From NCBI GenBank assembly GCA_965227335.1, contig CBDDFV010000009.1, positions 682,001 to 746,000 on the forward strand: 64,000 nucleotides of DNA, in the 5' to 3' direction. The notes beneath the pieces are model-generated. The model was given only the letters and a program-made list of their open reading frames with translations, was not told the DNA's origin and did not search any database. Shown here piece after piece: positions 43,990-49,408 of this stretch. Position 1 is the first letter of the stretch. Each line of letters begins with the position of its first letter. The position numbers and the translations under genes are program-made. The DNA is from CBDDFV01 sp965227335 (GTDB lineage: Bacteria > Planctomycetota > Phycisphaerae > Phycisphaerales > SM1A02).

Positions 43990-44861
43990 GGGACGATCTG
44001 CTCGGGCGTATTGACGACGATGTCGGCGCCGCCGGCGGCCTTGATCGCGGGGATCAGGGTCGGCAGGTCCGCGCGAAGAATCGCGGCCTTGACCGCGTAG
44101 CCGCCTTCGCCATGCATGGGGGCGACGGTGGGTTCGCGCATGCACGGGAGGATGTCGACGACCTCGGCGAGTTGATCCGCGGCGACGTTGATCTCGACCA
44201 TCACGCGACGCCGCGCTTCGAGGACCGAGTTGAGGAGCATGGCGAAGTCCTCGATGCGGGCGCGGGTTTCGGGCCGATCCATGGCGGCCCGCGACGCGTA
44301 GAGGCGAGTGGTCGACGTCATGAGTTCATCGATGATGTCGAGGTGATTGGCGTCGAGCGTGGCGCCGGTCGCGGTGTTGTCCACGATGCAGTCGGCGTCT
44401 TCGGGCGGCAGCACCTCGGTCGCGCCGAACGAGCGAAGCAGCGTGGCGTCAAGGCCCCGCCGCTCGGTCCACGCGCGGGTCAGGTTCATGTATTCCGAGG
44501 CGACGACCAGCGGACGATCCGGCAGGGCGCCGTTCTCGAGGATGGCCTCCGGCGCGGCGGCGACGAGGCGGACCCGATCGAGTCCCGTATCGAGGATCTC
44601 GACCAGATCGGCGTCGTCCTCCGCGACCCAGTCCGCGCCGGCGAAGCCGAGGTCGCGGGCGCCGACATGGAGCATGCCGATGATGGCGCGAGGCTTGAGG
44701 ATCTTGACATCGCAGTCCGGCCAGGCGATCGCGGGCCGATACCCGCGCGAACTCACGCGGACGCCGACGCCGGCGTCGCTCAGCAGGCGCACGACGCCGT
44801 CGGCCATGCGTCCCTTGGGGATGGCGAGTCGGAGGATGCGGGGATCTGAGGCGGGCGTCAT
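43986..44861 (-). CDS. hisG: ATP phosphoribosyltransferase HisG, long form
   Basis: The start is ATG 44861 (291 residues), with GGAG 7 bases upstream. A frame reaching back to a GTG at 45065 is rejected, because its first 68 residues overlap the leader peptide in another frame and lack protein character. The catalytic part has LRLAIPKGRMADGVVRLL and the phosphoribosyl loop region ADCIVDNTATGATLDANHLDII. The C-terminal 75 residues (ILPCMREPTVAPMHGEGGYAVKAAI) form the HisG_C regulatory domain of the long form, which is feedback-inhibited by histidine and needs no HisZ. It is the first gene of the his operon. Confidence 0.95.
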   Translation of the reverse strand: MTPASDPRILRLAIPKGRMADGVVRLLSDAGVGVRVSSRGYRPAIAWPDCDVKILKPRAIIGMLHVGARDLGFAGADWVAEDDADLVEILDTGLDRVRLVAAAPEAILENGALPDRPLVVASEYMNLTRAWTERRGLDATLLRSFGATEVLPPEDADCIVDNTATGATLDANHLDIIDELMTSTTRLYASRAAMDRPETRARIEDFAMLLNSVLEARRRVMVEINVAADQLAEVVDILPCMREPTVAPMHGEGGYAVKAAILRADLPTLIPAIKAAGGADIVVNTPEQIVP

Positions 44862-44931
44862 GGGCCGGCTCCGGCGGAAGGGGCGTCCGGCTCGAGCGGC
44901 GACGGTTTCGGGAACGCCCAAAAACCGAAAA

Positions 44932-44950
44932 CGCCGGCTCGAAGCCGGCG
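44932..44950 (-). terminator. his attenuator terminator hairpin
   Basis: On the minus strand CGCCGGCT pairs perfectly with AGCCGGCG across TCG, followed directly by TTTTCGGTTTTT. It lies between the leader peptide stop and the hisG start, 70 bases before the ATG. The left arm (44950-44943) can pair instead with the antiterminator segment in the leader peptide. The T-rich tract is the best in the window. Confidence 0.85.
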
Positions 44951-45008
44951 CGGGTGGTTCAGGGGGTCCGATCAGAGATCGATCAGCCGCCGTGCCATCG
45001 CCGACTCC
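44941..45008 (-). promoter_or_regulatory. his attenuator antiterminator pairing
   Basis: GGAGTCGGCG (45008-44999), which lies in the leader peptide just after the His codons, pairs over 10 bases with CGCCGGCTTC (44950-44941) through eight Watson-Crick and two G-U pairs. The second segment contains the left arm of the terminator, so the two structures exclude each other. A ribosome stalled on the His codons leaves the first segment free and favours read-through. A ribosome that finishes the peptide would cover it and allow the terminator to form. A GCCATC/GATGGC pairing (45048-45043 with 44999-44994) could serve as the alternative hairpin when the leader is not translated. Confidence 0.75.
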
Positions 45009-45060
45009 CGCGGGGGAGGTGGTGATGATGGTGGCGGTGATGGATGGCGATCGAGAACAT
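44983..45060 (-). CDS. hisL: histidine operon leader peptide HisL
   Basis: A 25-codon frame starts at ATG 45060 and ends at TGA 44985-44983. The N-terminal part reads MFSIAIHHRHHHHHLP, that is, seven His codons in an eight-codon block interrupted only by one Arg. A His near the end (WHGG) makes eight. Runs of His codons in a short frame directly upstream of hisG, followed by an antiterminator and a T-tract hairpin, are the hallmark of ribosome-mediated transcription attenuation. The RNA pairing is described separately. No other reason for such a run is evident. The ATG has AGGA about 9 bases upstream. Confidence 0.85.
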   Translation of the reverse strand: MFSIAIHHRHHHHHLPRGSRRWHGG

Positions 45061-45068
45061 GTCACGAG

Positions 45069-45096
45069 ATCCTAGATCGCGATTCCCGGCGGTCAA
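45069..45096 (-). promoter_or_regulatory. promoter of the his operon leader
   Basis: On the minus strand TTGACC (45096-45091) and TAGGAT (45074-45069) are 16 bases apart, with 5 of 6 and 4 of 6 consensus matches. The -10 ends 8 bases before the leader ATG at 45060, so transcription would start within a few bases of it. AGGA within the -10 could also act as a ribosome site if the true start is further upstream. Confidence 0.55.
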
Positions 45097-45167
45097 GCGT
45101 GTCCGTCACGAAATATTCACTCGCGCGAGCCGGTTCGCAGCCCGGAGCGATTACTCCGGAGTCCCGC

Positions 45168-46616
45168 ATGAAACCGACGCTTCCTCGTCTGAAATCCCGC
45201 ACGGTCCTCGTGACCGCGATCCTCGTCTCGCAGGCGATCATCCTGACGATCGGCTGGCTCGGGACCTTCCGGATCGTGCGTCATCACATGGCCCAGCGGA
45301 TCGCCGCGCGGGTGATCGAGGACAACGTCAACTTCGCGGAGCGGTACGCGGGTCTGATCGACCGACTCGAAATCATGGAGGCCGCGTTCGGCTCGGAGAA
45401 CTGGTCGCAGCTGCAGACGCTGGTCGAGGACGCCGAACTGGAGGCGGCCGGCTTCATGTGCATCCTCGATGCGGACGATCGGATCCTCTGTCATCCGGAT
45501 CTGGATCAGGATCCCTCGCTGCGGGGCGTGGATCTGAGCGACGTCGCCTTCCGCGATCTGGGGGGCGAGGCGGTCGATCTTCGTGATACCCCGCGGGAGC
45601 GGATCATCGGCGGCGAGATGAGCTTTCTTGCGGATGGCGTGCATTACATCGCGACGGCGCCGCTGCCGAGTCTGGGAGGGCGCCTGCTCGTGCATCAGCC
45701 GGAGTACGGGCTGCTCAGCCGGGCGGAGACGATGACGCGTCCGGTGCTCATCGCGAGCGGCGTGGTCGGTCTGCTGACGCTGGGGGTGACGGGGTTTGCG
45801 TGTTTCTGGTTGCTGGGTCGGTACGACTCGGTGCTGGAGACGGCGAATCAATACTTCGATCGCGAGGTGGAGCGGATCGGTCGGATTCAGCGTGCGCTGC
45901 TGCCGTCCGAAGCGCCCGCCGCGCACGGACTCGACGTCGCCGTCAGCTACGAGACGTTCGATCGGGCGGGCGGCGACATGTACGCGTTTCTTGCCCCGCC
46001 CGACGGCGATCCGCGGGGGCGGTGGGGGGTTCTGATTGCGGACGTTTCGGGCCACGGTCCGGCCGCGGCGGTCGTGATGGCGATGCTGCGGGGCGGGCTC
46101 TGGAACATTCCCGGCGGTCATGACGATCCGGGGCGCGTGCTGACGGAGCTCAACGGGCAATTGTGTGCGACGCCGATTGAACGGAGCTTCGTGACCGCGA
46201 CGATGCTGGTCTTCGATGCGACGGCCCGGACGATCGAATACGCGACGGCCGGCCATCCGCCGGCGCTCGTCCGACGCTCCGGAACGCTCCTGGAGCTCGA
46301 CGCGGTCGGCGGCGTGCCGCTCGGCGTTCTTGCGGATGAGCGGTACGAGAATGCAACACATCGCTGCGCTGATGATGAGCTGATCGTCCTGATCACCGAC
46401 GGCGTGCTCGAAGTGCGGCCGATCGGGGGCGAATTATTCGGCGCGAACCGGCTTCAGGCGGTCATCCGCGACGCCGGCGACGACGCCCGGGCGGCCGTCG
46501 ACGCGATCCTAAGGGCGGTCCGCGATCATCTGGACGGAGCGCGGCCGGAGGATGACCAGACCCTCGTCGCGCTGCGGGTGCGCTCCTCCATCCCCGAGTC
46601 CGGCCCCGCGTCGTAA
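45168..46616 (+). CDS. membrane-bound PP2C-type (SpoIIE) phosphatase with extracytoplasmic sensor domain
   Basis: The start is ATG 45168 (482 residues), with GGAG 6 bases upstream. Two membrane spans lie at about 12-35 (VLVTAILVSQAIILTIGWLGTF) and 195-215 (VLIASGVVGLLTLGVTGFACFWLLG). Between them about 160 residues form a Cache-like sensor (AGFMCILDADDRILCHPDLDQDPSL). After the second span, a short linker leads to a SpoIIE domain: RIQRALLPSEAP, RAGGDMYAF, VLIADVSGHGPAAAV, LITDGVLEVRPIGGELFG. The Asp residues in these motifs bind two Mn/Mg ions. Such proteins dephosphorylate anti-anti-sigma factors. It precedes the FixL-like kinase by 9 bases. A hairpin (45142-45159) overlaps part of its ribosome site. 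Confidence 0.88.
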   Translation: MKPTLPRLKSRTVLVTAILVSQAIILTIGWLGTFRIVRHHMAQRIAARVIEDNVNFAERYAGLIDRLEIMEAAFGSENWSQLQTLVEDAELEAAGFMCILDADDRILCHPDLDQDPSLRGVDLSDVAFRDLGGEAVDLRDTPRERIIGGEMSFLADGVHYIATAPLPSLGGRLLVHQPEYGLLSRAETMTRPVLIASGVVGLLTLGVTGFACFWLLGRYDSVLETANQYFDREVERIGRIQRALLPSEAPAAHGLDVAVSYETFDRAGGDMYAFLAPPDGDPRGRWGVLIADVSGHGPAAAVVMAMLRGGLWNIPGGHDDPGRVLTELNGQLCATPIERSFVTATMLVFDATARTIEYATAGHPPALVRRSGTLLELDAVGGVPLGVLADERYENATHRCADDELIVLITDGVLEVRPIGGELFGANRLQAVIRDAGDDARAAVDAILRAVRDHLDGARPEDDQTLVALRVRSSIPESGPAS

Positions 46617-46625
46617 GATGACGGC

Positions 46626-48095
46626 GTGAGCGATACGCCGACCGACTCTTCTTCGTCCCGCACGACGATCGCCGAGGCCGATCATCTTCGGGCCGTGCTC
46701 GACACCGTGATCGACGGGATCATCACGATCAACCGTCGCGGCGTCATTCAGGATGTGAATCCGGCCGCCGAGCAGATCTTCGGATACGACGCCGCGGAAA
46801 TGATCGGCCGCCGGGTCGAGATGCTGATGCCGGCGCCGTATGCGGACGGACACCAGGGGTACGTCGACAACTACCTGAACACGGGCGACGCGAAGATCAT
46901 CGGCATCGGGCGCGAGGTGACCGGCCTGCGTCGCGACGGCAGCACGTTCCCGATGGACCTGGCGGTCAGCGAAGTGGACCACCTTCATGTGTTCGTGGGC
47001 GTGGTCCGCGATCTCACGGAGCGGCAGCGGGCGGAAGAGCGGCTGCGACAGGCGGACCGACTGGCGTCCATCGGTTCGCTCGCGGCGGGGCTCGGGCATG
47101 ACATGAACAACGTACTGCTCCCGCTGCGGGCGCGGCTGGACGCGCTGGAGGCGGCGTCATTGCCCGAGGCGGCTCAGCGACACGTACGGGCGATCCGTGA
47201 TTCGGTGTCCTACCTTCAGCAATTGACCGACGGGCTGCATCTGCTCGCCCTCGATCCGCGGGATGCGCAGGCGTCGGGAGGACGAACGGACCTTGCGACG
47301 TGGTGGGACCAGGTCGGTCCGCTGTTGCAACGCAGCCTGCCGCGCCACGTGCGGCTGGCGGTGTCGATGCCCACCGACCTGCCGCCGATCACCGTGGCGC
47401 CGCACCGGCTGACCCAGGTCGCGTTGAACCTCCTCGTCAACGCAGGCGACGCCGTGGGCGAGGACGGACGCGTGCGGATCGAGGTGGAGCGTGACGCCGC
47501 CGGAGACCGCGTGTCGTTGAGGGTCGTCGACAACGGGTCCGGCATGCCGGCGGACGTCCGGGCCCGGGCGTTCGAAGCGTTCTATTCGACGAAGGACCGG
47601 GGTCGGGGCACGGGGCTGGGACTGGCGCTGGTGCACGGCATCGTGTCCGCGGCGGGCGGTGAGGCGATGATCGATTCGGCTCCCGGACACGGAACGACGG
47701 TCACGGTGCTGTTCCCGGCCGTTCCCGACCGGGAGGAGGGGGGGCTGAGCGATGACGGCGACGAAGGTCCGCCGGTCGTGATGATCTCGATCGAGGATGA
47801 TCGTATTGCGACGATGATGGCGACATTCTTCCAGCAGGCCGGTCTGCAGGTGCGACGGGGCGCGACGGGCGATCCGGCGGAACATCGCATCTGGGCGACC
47901 TCGCCGTCGGGGACTGACGTGAGCGCGGTCCAGCGGTTTCTCCAGCGGTCCGGCCGACAGGTGATCGCGTGCGGACCGGACGCCCGCGCGTGGAGTCGAC
48001 TCGGCGCGATCGTCGTCGATGATATGTTCGACTTTGAACTCGTCCGTGATCAGGTCGGCGAGGCCGTCCGCCGGCTTGACGTTGAGCGTTCCTGA
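46626..48095 (+). CDS. FixL-like haem-PAS sensor histidine kinase with pseudo-receiver tail
   Basis: The protein has 489 residues, starts at GTG 46626 and has no membrane span. Residues 20-135 are a PAS domain of the FixL type: GYDAAEMIGRRVEMLMPAPY then GHQGYVDNYLNTGDAKIIGIGR. H76 matches the haem-binding His200 of Bradyrhizobium FixL and R96, exactly 20 residues later, matches the ligand-gating Arg220. FixL Arg206 is Asn here. The H-box is GLGHDMNN with H158, and the ATP lid is VDNGSGMPADVRARAFEAFYSTKDRGRGTGLGLA. The last 110 residues look like a receiver fold but lack the phosphoacceptor Asp. Its neighbours are a NarL-type regulator and the cbb3 oxidase. Confidence 0.85.
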   Translation: MSDTPTDSSSSRTTIAEADHLRAVLDTVIDGIITINRRGVIQDVNPAAEQIFGYDAAEMIGRRVEMLMPAPYADGHQGYVDNYLNTGDAKIIGIGREVTGLRRDGSTFPMDLAVSEVDHLHVFVGVVRDLTERQRAEERLRQADRLASIGSLAAGLGHDMNNVLLPLRARLDALEAASLPEAAQRHVRAIRDSVSYLQQLTDGLHLLALDPRDAQASGGRTDLATWWDQVGPLLQRSLPRHVRLAVSMPTDLPPITVAPHRLTQVALNLLVNAGDAVGEDGRVRIEVERDAAGDRVSLRVVDNGSGMPADVRARAFEAFYSTKDRGRGTGLGLALVHGIVSAAGGEAMIDSAPGHGTTVTVLFPAVPDREEGGLSDDGDEGPPVVMISIEDDRIATMMATFFQQAGLQVRRGATGDPAEHRIWATSPSGTDVSAVQRFLQRSGRQVIACGPDARAWSRLGAIVVDDMFDFELVRDQVGEAVRRLDVERS

Positions 48096-48116
48096 CCTCG
48101 CGCAGGGTGAACCGGG

Positions 48117-48122
48117 TACAAT
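48117..48122 (+). promoter_or_regulatory. candidate -10 element for the response regulator
   Basis: TACAAT (5 of 6) lies 20 bases upstream of the start ATG 48143, just past the kinase stop. The upstream -35 is not convincing. Confidence 0.3.
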
Positions 48123-48142
48123 CAGGAGTAGGGAGGACGCTC

Positions 48143-48805
48143 ATGTCCAACGCCATTCGAGTGCTCTGTGTCGACGACCACGACCTCCTCGTGAACGGGC
48201 TGCGGGCGCGGTTCGATCTCGAACGGGACATCGAGTGCATCGGCCACCTCACCACCGCGGACGATCTCGTCCACGTGGTGCGGAGCGAATCGCCGAATGT
48301 GGTGCTGCTGGATATCGAGATGCCAGGCCCCGATCCATTCGAATCCGCGGACGAGATCCGGCGGCTGGACCCGGAGGTCCGGGTGATCTTTCTCAGTGCG
48401 CACATCCGCGATCACTACATCAGCGCGGCAGTGCGGGCGGGGGCGTGGGGGTACTTCTCGAAGTCCGACGAGACGGACGATCTGGTCGAGGGCATCCGGG
48501 ACGTGACGCGCGGGAAATTCGCGTTTGGTCCGAAGGTGCAGGCCCGCTGCAAGCCGGCCGGGCCGCGTCCGCGGGGCGCCGCGCCGGCCCCCCCGACGAC
48601 GCGGCTCGATGATCTGACGGATCGTGAGCAGGAAGTGCTGCGGATGATCGGACGCGGGATGACGAGGAGCGAGATCGCCGAGGCGCTGTGCCGCAGTCCC
48701 AAGACCGTGGACGGTCACCGCGAGAAGATCATGGCGAAGCTCGATATCCACGATCGAGGCGAACTCGTGCGCTTTGCGATTCGCGAGGGCCTGGCGGAGG
48801 CCTGA
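48143..48805 (+). CDS. NarL/FixJ-type response regulator
   Basis: The start is ATG 48143 (220 residues), with GGGAGG 6 bases upstream. The receiver domain has the acidic pair in VLCVDDHD, phosphoacceptor Asp57 in VVLLDIEMPG, and Lys in GYFSKSDE. A proline-rich linker (PAGPRPRGAAPAPPTTR) leads to a LuxR-type helix-turn-helix (LTDREQEVLRMIGRGMTRSEIAEALCRSPKTVDGHREKIMAKL in pattern). It is most likely the partner of the FixL-like kinase 47 bases upstream and is a candidate activator of the oxygen-limited genes downstream. The regulator is of NarL type rather than a true FixJ, but FixJ belongs to the same family. Confidence 0.93.
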   Translation: MSNAIRVLCVDDHDLLVNGLRARFDLERDIECIGHLTTADDLVHVVRSESPNVVLLDIEMPGPDPFESADEIRRLDPEVRVIFLSAHIRDHYISAAVRAGAWGYFSKSDETDDLVEGIRDVTRGKFAFGPKVQARCKPAGPRPRGAAPAPPTTRLDDLTDREQEVLRMIGRGMTRSEIAEALCRSPKTVDGHREKIMAKLDIHDRGELVRFAIREGLAEA

Positions 48806-48887
48806 GCCGCGGATCGCGCCGGGGCCGGGGACGAACGGGGTCGATTTCCCATAGCGACGTCGTCCTGATCGGGGCGAAATATGTCAC

Positions 48888-49292
48888 GTGGATATTCCCG
48901 TTCAGGTGACATTTCGGGACATGCGTGTGTGCGACGTGATCGAGTCGCTGTGCTGGGCGGAGGCCGCGCGTCTGGACGGCGGTCTCGGTCTGATCCGCGA
49001 CTGCCGGGTGCGCGTGGACGCCCGCGGCGTCGACGGACCGTCGCCGGCGTGCCGGGTCCGGGTGGATGTGATGCTCGCGACCCGGGAGATCACCGTGTCC
49101 GATTCGGTCGGCGGCGGCGAGAGCTGCCGCGCGGTGATCGAACGCGCGATTCGCAGCGCCTTCGGGAAGGCCCGTGATGAAATCGACAGGATTGCGCGGC
49201 TGCACGAACGGGGCGGTTTCCCCATGCCGCGTGTCGAGCCGTTCGGTGATCATCCGGACGGTTCAACGGACGGGAAACGGGCCTGGCGCTGA
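48888..49292 (+). CDS. HPF/RaiA-like ribosome hibernation factor
   Basis: The protein has 134 residues and starts at GTG 48888. The S30AE fold is seen in IPVQVTFRDMRVCDVIESLC, CRVRVDARGV, CRVRVDVMLATREITVSDSV and the helix SCRAVIERAIRSAFGKARDEIDRIARLHE. This follows the pattern of proteobacterial HPF/RaiA proteins (VQITFRD ... HVRVDL ... AIRDAFDAARRQLEDY). It would bind the 30S subunit at low activity and block translation. Lying between the oxygen-sensing kinase/regulator and cbb3 oxidase, it fits a response to low oxygen. It lacks a C-terminal dimerisation domain, so it is of the short type. Confidence 0.75.
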   Translation: MDIPVQVTFRDMRVCDVIESLCWAEAARLDGGLGLIRDCRVRVDARGVDGPSPACRVRVDVMLATREITVSDSVGGGESCRAVIERAIRSAFGKARDEIDRIARLHERGGFPMPRVEPFGDHPDGSTDGKRAWR

Positions 49293-49307
49293 CGCGTGCC
49301 CGTTTCC
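49273..49307 (+). terminator. hairpin at the end of the HPF-like gene
   Basis: GGAAACGGGC pairs perfectly with GCCCGTTTCC across 15 bases that include the stop codon of the HPF gene. It is followed by GTTCG without a T-run. It may end the sensor/regulator transcript or shape the 5-prime leader of ccoNO. Confidence 0.4.
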
Positions 49308-49317
49308 GTTCGAGGTG

Positions 49318-49337
49318 ACCCGGCCCCCGGGCCGGGT
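49318..49337 (+). terminator. second hairpin upstream of ccoNO
   Basis: ACCCGGCC pairs with GGCCGGGT across CCCG, 10 bases after the first hairpin and 71 bases before ccoNO. No T-tract follows, so regulatory RNA structure is as likely as termination. Confidence 0.35.
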
Positions 49338-49408
49338 GAGGTTCGAGGCCCGCAGAGACGGGCGGTCCAATCGGCGCCAGACGCCGACCGTTACGTTGAG
49401 AGGTTCGG

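Noticed and set aside
44862..45065. N-terminal extension of HisG back to a GTG at 45065
   Set aside because: The extra 68 residues run through the leader peptide and terminator in a different frame and lack protein-like composition, and GGAG precedes the ATG at 44861.
49338..49408. FNR/FixK-type palindrome in front of ccoNO
   Set aside because: No TTGAT-N4-ATCAA-like sequence was found in the region, only GC-rich hairpins.
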